A stretch of 64,000 nt of DNA from assembly GCF_036711975.1 (NCBI RefSeq), contig NC_091972.1:129001-193000 (forward strand), written 5' to 3'. Made by a program: the position numbers and the translations under genes. Shown here in pieces: positions 37,301-47,000 of this stretch (its first letter is position 1; the number at the start of each line of letters is the position of its first letter). The notes under the pieces are model-generated. The model ran no database searches, was not told the origin of the DNA, and worked only from the letters and a program-made list of their open reading frames with translations. The stretch is from Onthophagus taurus (taxonomy: Eukaryota > Arthropoda > Insecta > Coleoptera > Scarabaeidae).

Positions 37301-40048
37301 GTGTCACCAGTGGTGATATTCACGGATTCTTTGAGTGTGATCCGTGCATTGGAGGTGGCCATGGGAAGAAAGACGAAGGTACATTATCTGGTGAACAAAG
37401 TTAAAGAACTTAGCTGGCAGTGTACTGTGGAAGAACTGAAGATTGAGTTGGCTTGGATTCCTGGCCATGTGGGAATTGTTGGCAATGAGAGGGCGGATGG
37501 TCTGGCAGCGGGTGACACTGGTCCATTGTATCAGATACGCAAGGACGTTGTTGACATTGTCTACGAACTAAAGAGGGATGTATTGGATTCATGACAGCGG
37601 AATTGGGATGATAGTAGCAGATTCAAGGGCAGAGCCTTGTGGTTGATTAAGAGGGATGTCAGAGAAGGGGCATGGTATAAGCAATTACGTTCAGAATCTA
37701 AACACATGATATCTACAATTAATCGCATGAGAGTGGGACATGGCATGTTTCCTGCACATCTGTACAGGATTGGCATGGCGGATTCTCCAAACTGCAGTTG
37801 TGGAGAATTTTGTGATCTTAACCACATTATTTTGGCATGTGAAACGTATGAGTTGGACAGAAGTAGAATGTTTGTTAAGCTGAGAAGGGAGGGCATTTTT
37901 CCTCCATATAATGTTAGTATGCTTTTGGCAACCAATAACGCATGGATCACAGTTCGGTAGATGTTCATCCTTTCGAGGGGTTGACCCGGGGATGTACATC
38001 TGTCGCCGTTCGGTAGGTTATAGGCATAACAGTGGGTTATAGGTGCTTAAGCAAGTAAAAGTGGCTTGATGGGTTAAGGTAGTAAGGAAGGATCATTCCC
38101 CCCTTCCGGTAGTTCTGGTTATTTAAGTTGTCTCTGATCTTTGGAACTTTATCCCCCCACAGGGCTACCTAATGTGAGGATAAACTGATACAACAAAAAA
38201 AAAAAAATGTGACTGGTGGTAAAAGGGCTATATAAGCCCAGACACCAAGTGGATACCCCTGGTTTTAAGAAGAAGTAAGAAGAAGAACTATATACTTTAT
38301 TTTAGGGGGAAGGCTCTGGAGGTGAATGTAGGAAAGACAAAGGTTATGAAGTTCTGTAAAGGGGGTAGAAGGAAGAGCGAAGACTGGAGGTGGGAAGGGA
38401 AGGAGATAGAGGAGGTGAGGGAGTACACATATTTGGGGTACAGATTTAGAGAGGACAACAAGGAAGGCGCGCATGTGAGGGCAATGGCAAAGAAGGCGAA
38501 TAAGATGATGGGGCAGGTCTGGGGGTGGGGGGAGAGATTATTTGGAAGGGATATGGGAAAAAGGAAGATGATATTCGAGTGCTTGATTAGAAGTGTTATG
38601 ATGTACGGGGCGGAGCTTTGGGGGTGGAAAGAGCAAGGGCTGTTGGAAGGCGTACAGGCTAGGTATTGGAGATGGGTTTTGGGGTTGGCAAAAGAGACGC
38701 CGGAGTACATAGTCAGAGATGAGGTGAAGGTTGATAAGTTAAGAGTGGAGGCGGGTAAAAGGGCGGTACGTTTTGAGGAGAGGGTTGAAGGGAGGTCTCA
38801 ATGTAAAATTTTGGGGGAGTGCTGGAAAGAGATTAAGGCAGGGAAAGGGGGTTACGGGCAACGAGGGAGGGAGGAATATTTCAGAAGGGTAGGGTACTCA
38901 GTGAAAGCGGTAGATGATAGAAGGAGGGAAGGGATAGAGATGTACAGAGGCAAGAAAGAAGGGGGCAGATAAGGGAGAGCAGGTACAACCCTAAGTACGA
39001 GGAAATAATAACGGAGGGATTGCCGAAGTACTTGTCGGTGGAGGGGGATGAGGAGGGGAAGAGGATGGTGGCAAGATTCAGATGCGGCAATGAGGAGAGA
39101 GCGAATAGGTATTGGATGAGAGATGAGGAGAGGGGTTGTAGGCTATGTGGGGGGGAGTGGGACTCATTGGAGCACCTACTGAGGAAGTGTGAAGAGCTAA
39201 GAGAGGAGGTGATCGGCTGGAAGCAGGTGCTGGGGGAGGGGGCAGAGGGAAGAGAATGGATGAGGGAGGTGGTGGCGACAAGGCAGCGTAGGGAGATGCG
39301 GGGAGGAGATGGGGAGGGGTAGGATAGGAAATAAAATGTATTGTATTGTAATGTGATATATGTAATTGTAGTATTGCTAAAAATTTAATTGTTTGTGGAA
39401 TGTATTGCTGATTTGATAGCAATAAACTTAATTAATAAGAAGAAGAACTATAGTTACTGCATTCATATATTGCAAGTTATATGAAATTTCCGGTATAAGT
39501 GAATTAAAATGTGTTATGTAAATTAATAAAAAATAAGTACTTACGCGTCCACATATTTTGTTGGCAGTTCCATGTGGGAAAATGCTGGTTCTAAAATTAA
39601 GGAGAGCAAATTGTCGTTGCGTTTCAACTGCTGGAGTAACAACATAAATTCATTCATACAATTCACTGAGAGCGAGTTTAATTTTATTACAGCATGGGTT
39701 ACTATTCGACCTACAGTAGTTGTAAAAAATCTTGCCCTATTTAAATTATCTGGGTAGATTTTAAATGTAACTTCTTTCCAAAATCTTTAAAAAAAAATTA
39801 ATTGTTTAATTCAGATTCAAGTTGGTGACACTGATTAACTTAACACTTTACCTTGGATGATATAAATTTTGTCTCCAAGTTCGACAAGTACTTGAAGCAT
39901 TTATACGATCTTTTTCTGATAATAAAGAATAGATATCGTGTAAAATAATGCTTGGTAAAAGTTCCCATTTTCCGGTATAATATTCTGGTTGTATAATCTT
40001 AGTTTTCTTTTGTTGTTTGGGCCATAAACACCCAGGATCATTTCCCAT
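28375..40048 (-). CDS. FBXO33: F-box only protein 33 orthologue (SCF ubiquitin-ligase substrate receptor)
   Basis: Seven coding exons: 40048-39852, 39784-39545, 32742-32496, 32440-32165, 32104-31897, 31691-31567 and 28506-28375 (TAA). They join in frame to 474 residues, against about 555 in the human protein. The F-box is at residues 28-67 (WELLPSIILHDIYSLLSEKD). Family-specific blocks follow: LLLQQLKRND, DPLIILAWLCSELEEITFMG, the strongly conserved YKYAEEDLVAIARLR, and the C-terminal ILGKPWQPV. F-box proteins link a substrate to the SKP1-CUL1 core; FBXO33 is reported to target YBX1 in mammals. The start follows an acceptor (GTAG then ATATGG), so the 5' UTR has an intron. Intron 2 (6.8 kb) and intron 6 (3.1 kb) are expanded by repeats. 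Confidence 0.92.
28590..30718. repeat. Three-unit tandem repeat (about 579 bp period) in FBXO33 intron 6
   Basis: Units start with TAGTATATTAAAAAACAAG at 28591, 29561 and 30140. Units 2 and 3 are about 579 bp and nearly identical. Unit 1 carries an extra 420-bp block (about 28800-29219). Units 2 and 3 contain a perfect hairpin block (CGAGTGGCGAAGCCACGAG flanked by A and T runs, about 29617-29647 and 30197-30227) that unit 1 lacks. Each unit ends with CATTACAGCACCCGTTTGAG and neighbours. Family not recognised. Confidence 0.85.
30719..31566. other. Rest of FBXO33 intron 6
   Basis: AT-rich. A minus-strand stretch near 31.10-31.25 kb reads IEESITTANNVSNSIAESDSNDGEE between stops, possibly a transposon remnant; not identified. 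Confidence 0.3.
33218..35757 (+). pseudogene. CR1/Jockey-group non-LTR retrotransposon, 5' truncated, frameshifted
   Basis: It begins in the endonuclease C-terminus (SYVNTLDLIITN region near 33310) and runs through a full reverse transcriptase: VYTDFSKAFDRVDHN (34477), VPSGVPQGSHLGPLLFNIYVND (34640), the catalytic LMYADDLKLF (34740), thumb, and the C-terminal region IVWNPQYLSYKSRIERIQSKFLKYL. Breaks include a frameshift near 33580, a stop near 34035, a TAG at 34216-34218 and a stop with frame change near 34950. The 3' end is an (AAATA)-type short repeat at about 35744-35757 rather than poly(A), as in CR1-like clades. It inserted into repeat R. Confidence 0.85.
35818..35946. mobile_element. 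129-bp piggyBac-type MITE with TTAA duplication
   Basis: The ends CACTTTCGTGTCCG and CGGACACGAAAGTG are perfect inverted repeats, each bordered by TTAA (35814-35817 and 35947-35950). The intact R copy has the unfilled site CTCTTAAGAC near 17553, which confirms the insertion and the 4-bp target duplication. Confidence 0.9.
36097..37131. mobile_element. Palindromic mariner MITE (1.03 kb) of the 'GTCCAAATTTCGATGGG' family
   Basis: The left end is CAGGCTGTCCAAATTTCGAT, the right end CATCGAAATTTGGACACCCTG, with TA on both sides. The arms match those of the coding element at 45099-47634 and the short copy at 59601-60248. The intact R copy near 17310 shows the same site with a single TA. A second TA-flanked MITE (36506-36932) is nested in its right arm. 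Confidence 0.9.
36506..36932. mobile_element. 427-bp TA-flanked MITE nested in another MITE
   Basis: The ends TAGTAGAAACCACGAGAG and CTCTCGTGGCGTCTACTA are inverted repeats with one mismatch, flanked by TA. Related copies of the host MITE (for example near 45295 and 60045) read CCGGATAGCCGAG without interruption, giving the empty site. No coding capacity. Confidence 0.85.
37203..38287 (+). pseudogene. I-group non-LTR element, 3' part with RNase H domain and CCHC motif
   Basis: The frame at 37219-37594 is an RNase H domain: VAELFAVWWAM (Glu), VIFTDSLSVIRAL (Asp) and LAWIPGHVGIVGNERADGLA (His, Asp). After a TGA the frame continues (RALWLIKRDVREGAWYKQL, CSCGEFCDLNHIILAC zinc-binding motif) to 37960. 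The 3' end is a short (AAG)-rich tail near 38270-38285. The element and the one nested in its tail are together flanked by AACTATAGTTACTG (37189-37202 and 39446-39459), the target-site duplication. Heavily 5' truncated. Confidence 0.85.
38293..39435 (+). pseudogene. Second non-LTR element, purine-rich, nested in the tail of the first
   Basis: It starts inside a reverse transcriptase (LEVNVGKTKVMKF, REYTYLGYRFRED) and continues to RKMIFECLIRSVMMYGAELW, then after a frameshift near 38970 to a zinc-binding CRLCGGEWDSLEHLLRKC. The plus strand is unusually G/A-rich compared with the host. It ends ATAAACTTAATTAATAAGAAG. It is flanked by an exact 17-bp duplication TAAGAAGAAGAACTATA (38276-38292 and 39436-39452), which spans the first element's tail and target duplication, proving it landed later. 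Confidence 0.85.
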
Positions 40049-40050
40049 AT

Positions 40051-41268
40051 CTACATAAAGAAAAAACAAAAAAAAAATAAATTACAACTCTATTTCAAAA
40101 AACAACTATTTAATCAAGTTTTTAAAGGTCAAAAAGTGTTAGTTTTACAGCGTACAAAACATATTGCGATCTGCTTTTGATCGATTTTCGGCCCAGGAAA
40201 AAAAATGAAACCGTGACGTGCAGAAATAACTCTAAAAATATACGATCCATAAAAATACGAAAACAAGTTTTTGTTTGGTCACTTGACTCAATCCGTATCC
40301 AAAAATCAAGAACAATTCACAACGAAAACGAATAAATTTCGAAAGAATTAGTAACCAAAGAAATTTCATAAACATTACCCTTGCATGATATTCTCGCGTG
40401 CAACATTTAAATAATCACAACAATTACGGACCACGCTTTTTAAATTGATATTTGGTTTGTTGAAAAATTAAAAAGAAAACTTAAAAAGTAACTACGCAGT
40501 CTGGACTCTTTACATATGTTCGACACTCACTCTAAGACGTTTGTCGTGACACTGACAGTAAGTGATATGACGTTTGAATTGTCGATGTTGTTCTTAAACG
40601 TGATTGGTGGATACTATAAACGATCAAAACATGTGTTTTAAGCGGGATATTTAACTTTTTTAAATAAATTAGGTTTATTTAAAATTATTGATAGGATAAT
40701 TAAAAATAACTCATAAATAGCTTAAACTATTTTATTTGACAGATTTTATAAGAAATAAGGTTTTGTAATTTTAATTTTAGTTGACATTTATAAAACGAGA
40801 ATATTTGAAATTTTTGATTACTTAAAATTATTCTTTTTTACTTTCTATTGGATTTTAAAAGTTTATGTAATTAGGTTAGACGGAATAGGAATTTAAAATA
40901 AAATAATGATGTTTCTTACGTAAAACTTTCGTTTTATTGAGTAATGTAGATGTTTTCTAATTTTCTATTTATAATTACTATTTATGTTGCTTTATTTCTT
41001 CATTATTCGAACTTTTTAGCTCATTACTTAAACTAAAATGACAATGTTAATATTATTTATGTTAATTTTTTATTTACTTACAATTAGATTAATTATGATT
41101 TAGTTCAAAATTTATGAAATATCATATAGGCAACCAAATTTACATCATTTTTAATCATTTAGTAATCTAAATATTTATTACAACTTAATTTAATAAAGCA
41201 AAATTAAACAATAAATACAATGGAAATAATGGTATATTCATTATATTAACGGTGTATATATTTATATT
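40051..41268. other. Intergenic region upstream of FBXO33, including its 5' UTR
   Basis: Contains the FBXO33 acceptor at 40051-40052, then presumably a noncoding first exon and promoter within about 0.5 kb (a CG-containing non-repetitive stretch near 40.15-40.6 kb). The remainder is AT-rich with nothing recognised. Confidence 0.35.
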
Positions 41269-41274
41269 TTTATT
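41269..41274 (-). terminator. Candidate poly(A) signal of the carotenoid oxygenase gene
   Basis: AATAAA on the minus strand about 40 bp past the stop codon. The first such hexamer downstream; placement by position only. Confidence 0.4.
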
Positions 41275-41311
41275 ATTTAACATTTTGAAATTTCGAAATT
41301 ATTCGAATTAT

Positions 41312-43360
41312 TTAATTTTTCGAGATGAACCATCCATGTAAACACTTTGGAATTGGCGTTTCGGTGTGAAATTCAACCTTAGCTATTTCCTGCATAGTTT
41401 TGGCATCTAAAATAAGTAATCCAACACGATTAGAATCATTTTTTCCTCCCCATAACAATGAAGATAAAAGAACTCCATCATCTTCAGACTAAAAATTAAA
41501 AGGAAGTGTTAATTATTTAAATATAAAAATGTTTTACCGTTGAATTATGTGATGGTACAAATATAGGTTCGCTTGGATAACAATTTCTTTCCGCCCATAT
41601 TTTTGTCGATTTCGTTTTAACATTAACTTTAATCAACTTAAAAGAAAAATATTTTGGAAATTAAAATTATTAAATAAAAAAAGGTTACCGTTCCAGGATT
41701 AAAATTATCAACGTCTGAGCTAATACCATAGAAGTACTTGTAATCTTTTCCAAAATAATTTTCATAATTAATTCTGGGTGTTTCACATCCTAAATTAACT
41801 AATCGTTCAGGTTCGACGAAAATGTTACCATCCCTTTTAAAAGCTTTCGCGTTACAACAACCAATCGTAACCAAATTTTCATTTTTATTTTTCACATTTG
41901 ATGGTTTTATCAATGGCAAAACGAATCGAATCGGTCGTCCTCGAAACATGGTCGCATAATCCGGGTTTTTATTTAAGTTTTTCATCGCATCAATATACAT
42001 ACACTCCAACATTTTTGGGTCTTGGTAAGCACAAATATCAATTATTATTTGATTGGATGATTCGTATTGATTTATTATGTGAAGATAGAAAAATGGATCT
42101 GAATAAAATTCGTAAACTAATTTTCCAGATTTTTTTGATAAAATTGTAAATTTGACTTTTTCATCATAAAACCATTTTAAAGCACCAATAAAGGGTTGGT
42201 TTTTAAATTTACATTTCACTAAATCTATAACTGAGACGCATAAAGGTTGTTCAACTAATATAAAATAATTTTCGGTCATTCCTAAAAAAAAATAACATGG
42301 GTCTTGTGTTAGTTCTAGTTTTAGTTTAATTAACACCAAATTAAATTTATAATTACCAAATGAATGCATATAAGATGGATTTAAAGGCCATTTTGCTGGT
42401 ATAGAAGCGATAATTCTTATTTTAGGCTCATTAGTATTGTTATTTTCATGATGTTTAGGAAAATTAATGATACAATGAACCGGTCCAGTTGGTGTTATTT
42501 GTAAACCAAGATTAAATGCACTTCCTAAAAATTCAAAAACTAATCTTTTTCTACATTATTTTTATTTTTATACCATCTTGATTTATTATGGGATGCGAAG
42601 TATGATTAACTACCATTAGTAAGTCATTTAAATCAACTTTTTTCTCCGTTGATAAATCATCTGGATTAATTTTAAACATAATTCCAGTTTCAGCAAATGC
42701 ATATAATTCGTCACCAAATGGATAAACTGAAATCATTGCGTTATCACTCTTATTTTTAATGTTAAATGCAGAAGACACCCTAAAAATTAATTAATAGTAT
42801 TATAATTTAATGCATTATTTTTATAATTACCTATTAAAAATAGTTTGACATGGATCTGGAATAGCTTTAGTCCCAAATTCAGTGAAAACAATTCTTTGGG
42901 CTGTAATATTTCTTTTATAAACATCCGATTGTACAAATCGACATTGATAGGTAACATTTCCAGATTTAATACTAAATCTATGTAATAAAGCGAAACTATC
43001 AAAAAGATGATTATAGGTGTACTTTCCAACTTTAAGACTTCCGGGGCCGTTTCTTATTAGAGTACCTTCTAGCCACTTTGGGATTGTACCAGAAGAAAAT
43101 TTTGATGGCAAAGGTGTTAAGATTTCATTTTCGCACGATCTTAACCATATTTCCGGGTCGCAATTTGGAAAAAGGATTTTCTCATCACCAACATTTTCAA
43201 ATTTCTAAATATTCCTATTTAAGTAAGATTGATTAAAAAATTTTTTACTTACTTGATTTTTATTAATTAAATATTGTTTTTGTGGTAATCGTTTCCAATT
43301 AAAAGCTGGAATAAATCCGCATTTTTCTTCATCATTTTCACAGTTATCGTTATTATCCAT
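41312..43360 (-). CDS. ninaB-like: Carotenoid cleavage oxygenase (ninaB/BCO-type)
   Basis: Seven exons, all junctions in phase: 43360-43253, 43204-42831, 42779-42574, 42524-42357, 42281-41689, 41636-41538 and 41488-41312 (TAA), giving 574 residues, normal for the family. The four iron-binding His contexts are all present: HTSHP (His223, or His220), YMHSFG (His283), FYLHIINQYE (His353) and CLHGWF (His567). The conserved LIRNGPG and YNHLFDSFALLHRFSI blocks are near the N-terminus. Such non-haem iron enzymes cleave carotenoids to retinoids; insect NinaB also isomerises to 11-cis for rhodopsin. No signal peptide is visible, and these enzymes are cytosolic. Introns are 48-97 bp except two of about 50-75 bp neighbours; one holds a scrap of repeat R. 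Whether it is the visual enzyme or a paralogue cannot be told here. Confidence 0.93.
42296..42345. repeat. Fragment of repeat R inside a carotenoid oxygenase intron
   Basis: The 75-bp intron at 42282-42356 contains GGTCTTGTGTTAGTTCTAGT, the same string that occurs in the R copy near 17590. It shows R debris forming most of a minimal intron. Confidence 0.5.
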
Positions 43361-44079
43361 TAAAAAAAAAGATTTTGATTTGAGTATGTATTACTTATTA
43401 ATAAGGAAGTAGATTAACAGAATGTTCGTTTTTATATCTTGCTAATTACGAAACATTAATGGTTTGACGACTTTTATTTAATCATTTTTGAAGGTTAACT
43501 TAATTTGCCCTCTACATTGATTAATTGGGACGTTGTTAATTTATTAAACATTCGTTATTTTTTTAATTACATTTTAATTAAATTTTTATTACATCATTTA
43601 GTAAGATTACTTTAGCCTTATAAATGGAGATCTTTGTTTTACACATGATTAAAATGTATAATAGTCACACTATTATAGAAGGTACTTTCGGATACAATTA
43701 CCAGTAATTAATCTCTTAATCTTGTAAAGGGGTTTTTCAGGTAAAGCAAAGTGTTGAATTCGAACATTTTATTTTTTGAGGTGGAACTTTTTTTATGTAC
43801 AACTCACAAGATCTTTATTTATTTCCAGCAAAAGCATTGATTAAAATCTGTCATAAATAAAATTTCAAATAAAGAAAAAAATATCAATTTTATTTCTTAT
43901 GACAAGTATATAATAAAAATTTATTAAATCTAACTAATTACTAATACTAACAAAGAGATTATCGCGTTCTAAACGGCCCCACTTCAAAAATTCATTCAAC
44001 TCACAAACATTCCATTTTTTTTATCTCTTCACAACAAATTCAACAAAAACACTTAATTTTTTTTATTTTTATTAATTTT
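43361..44079. other. Short intergenic region between carotenoid oxygenase and TFIIH p52
   Basis: About 720 bp hold both the 3' UTR of p52 (minus strand, with an AATAAA candidate at 43925-43920) and the promoter of the oxygenase gene. No repeats recognised. Confidence 0.4.
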
Positions 44080-47000
44080 TTAATTTCCTTTGGAGTAACG
44101 TTTCCAAAACTTTTTAACATCATCATGGCCTTGTTTATTAACGACCATCGTTCGTTTTTCTTTATTGCTCCAAATCAGGTAACCATTCGAATTGGCGTAT
44201 TCTTTTAAAACATTAAAATCCGCCTAAAAAAAAACAATGTAATAAAATATTCGTTTTATTAATGATGGTATTTTACCTGTGATAAGAATTGACTATATAA
44301 AACACCTTCTGAATAATCCAATCTATTCCTTTCCAATTCCCATAATTTAATTTGGTCCACAATAGTCGGGGGTAAAGCATTTCTTGTATCTCCGGCCAAC
44401 ATTTGTGAGTGAACATGTTGTCTGAGGTAGCCAGTTATTTGGTCGGCCGTTATTCCACCCCTTAATGCTTGTCTTACTGATTCACGAGTGATCACACCAA
44501 CCACAACATTAGGAAATCTTGAATTATTTATAATTATTAAAAATCAAATTGAAGTATTTGGGCATATATCAAGATTAGGAGTCTCTCTTAAAAATCGATG
44601 ATTTTTTTTTTAATCGATAGGAAATGAGTCAAAAGAGGCGTTAATGATAAAAAAAAGTGCGGAAAAGTGTAGTACTTACCGAAAAATCACTTTAAAGTTG
44701 CGATTTGACGTTTCTTTTTGGAAGTTCAAAGCAATGTTAAAATTGCATTTTCGTATTAAATCCTAACCTGAAATTGTTTAATTTATACCCACGCACAAAA
44801 TAAAAAGTTATTTTCACTAAACTTATTGAGATTACAACATATTTTCGGATGAAAACCTTATTTCTTAGGCTATCAATGCATAACGACAACTACCTGCCGT
44901 TAGATAGAATTGTTTCTACCAAATGTGTGTTAATAGACTTTGTGTTAATAGATTGTGTATGAATTGATCTGTCAAACGACTGAAATATCTTTATATTGTA
45001 AATATAAATGATAAATAAGTATAATAGCTTATTTAATAGTACCTTACTTAAGTTAAAATAGTTAATTAATTAAAAATTAATATTAAAAAAGACGTGTACA
45101 GGTGTCCAAATTTCGATGGGTTTGCAGGGTATCTCAGTTATTATGAAAGATAGAAAGTTGCGGTTTTCGCGAACCTGAGCTACTTTTTTGTGAAACTTAC
45201 AATGCCGCAAACCAAATTTTCATAGACCTCTTCGTTTTTGATATACAGGGAGTATTTTAAAATTTACGATTTTCAGACACCCCCCGTATCTCGGCTATCC
45301 GGAAACTTAGTAAAAAAGTAAAAACGGGTTCTAATAGATTTTTCACGTAGAATCCAATGATGCACGTAGAATTTTTCTAGACATCACGGTTTTTGAGTTA
45401 TAAACACAACTTAGGTTTTTTTAAATGGAACCACCTATATTTTATTTTTTTATTGAACTAGAATTTTTTCAAGCTTTTCAATGATATATAATACTCCATA
45501 CTTACCTTTATAATTAACCTCGAAATTAAAAAAACCACATTATTTTATAAGTAGGCTATGATAAATTAAGTGATCGCGTTGCTAGGATACCAGAATAAAC
45601 AAAGAATTTTGAAAATACTATAATATTAATTATTGACTTATTAAAAAAATGTATCTATTAAATTTTGTTTGTTAAAAACGAAAAATTATTAAAAACTAAA
45701 CATAATGCAAATATGGCTTCAAGTTACAAGAATTGTTCAAAGTTGTTACCATTTTGATGCACACATTGTTCACAAAGTTTAGTAATGCGTTTAATTGCAT
45801 TTAGAATAGTTATGGGATGTTGCTGTAAATGTGAAAAAGCATCAGTTACAGCAATTTTGTTCGATTCTGGGTACTATATACCCAATTCTTGATATATCCC
45901 CATAAAAAGAAGTCCAAAATAGATAAATCAGGTGATCTTGCTGGCCATCGCGTTGGACCATGTGTGCCTATCCACCTACCAGGAAATTCTGCAGTTAGGT
46001 AGCGACTCACTACTTACGCATTATGAGCGGGAGCTCCGTCCTGCTGAAAATAAATATTATTTAGCCGAATAAGAGGAATATCATCCAAAATCTCTGGCAA
46101 GATGGCCAAATAGCGATTAGCGCAAAGGTTTCCTTCAAATATTTTGTAAACAATTCGTGGCCCAATAATAAAACATGCCACGCTAAAACCTCGCTCAATT
46201 ATAATATGTTGGTTTTCTTGATGCCAATGCTTGTTATTACGACGATTATAGATTCCTGTGCTGGTAAAATATGCCTCATCAGACCATATAATAGAGGAAC
46301 TAAATTCAATATTATTTTGTGCATGGTTCAAATACCAGTTACAGAATTCCAAACGTCGTTCGGCATCTCCCGGGTGTAAGTGGTGAACTATTTGTTCTTT
46401 GTAGGGTTTATATTTATACTTTTTTAGAATCGCACAGGCTGTCGATTTTTTAATTCCAACTTGACATTCAATTTCCCTACATGATGTTTTAGGCGCGGCT
46501 TCCACACATCCTAACACGGTAATTTCATTGTTATTCCGATTTTCTTTATTATATTTTTTTGGCCTGGGCATCAAAAAACTTCCATAATTGATCAAATTAC
46601 GCTTTATTCGCAAAAAAATTTTTGAATTTGGTTGCGCTCTTTCTGGATATCTGAAGTGAAACAATCTGCTAATAAAATGTTATTGCTGATAAATGTTGCA
46701 TTCTACCTATTTATGTATAATTCAGCAGCTTGATTAACATTTTCATTTGCATGAATGTAACATATTTTTCATAATTTTCATAGCGCTCCATTTCAAGAAA
46801 AAGATAATTAAGTTAAGTTAATTAAAGGTAATTAAGTAACACACGACTTATTGTTAGCACAAAATTCAAAATGACAGTAATTAACTATATTTACTTTGTT
46901 TATTCTGGTATCCTAGCAACGCGATCACTTAATAGACAACCTAAGCCTTGACGTAACAGAGATGGGCGGAGCTTATATCGACTCCAAACATTTTCATAGC

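Larger units (their letters stand above)
33112..39500 (+). repeat. Repeat family 'R', copy broken up by nested insertions, in FBXO33 intron 2
   Basis: Pieces of R lie at about 33112-33217, 35760-36096, 37132-37202 and 39446-39500, colinear with the reverse complement of the intact copy at 17222-17775. The leftmost edge opens CAGTAAAACCTCGATATAAC, which is like the terminus of arthropod pogo-type DNA transposons, so R may derive from one. The gaps are filled by a CR1/Jockey-like element, a TTAA MITE, a mariner MITE (with its own nested MITE), and two non-LTR elements. Confidence 0.7.

Noticed and set aside
37410..37999. Minus-strand frames opposite the RNase H region
   Set aside because: Antisense shadows of the I-group element; the sense strand carries clear catalytic motifs.
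38265..39422. Long minus-strand Pro/Ser-rich frames
   Set aside because: Shadows of the purine-rich second non-LTR element, whose plus strand has reverse transcriptase and zinc-knuckle motifs.
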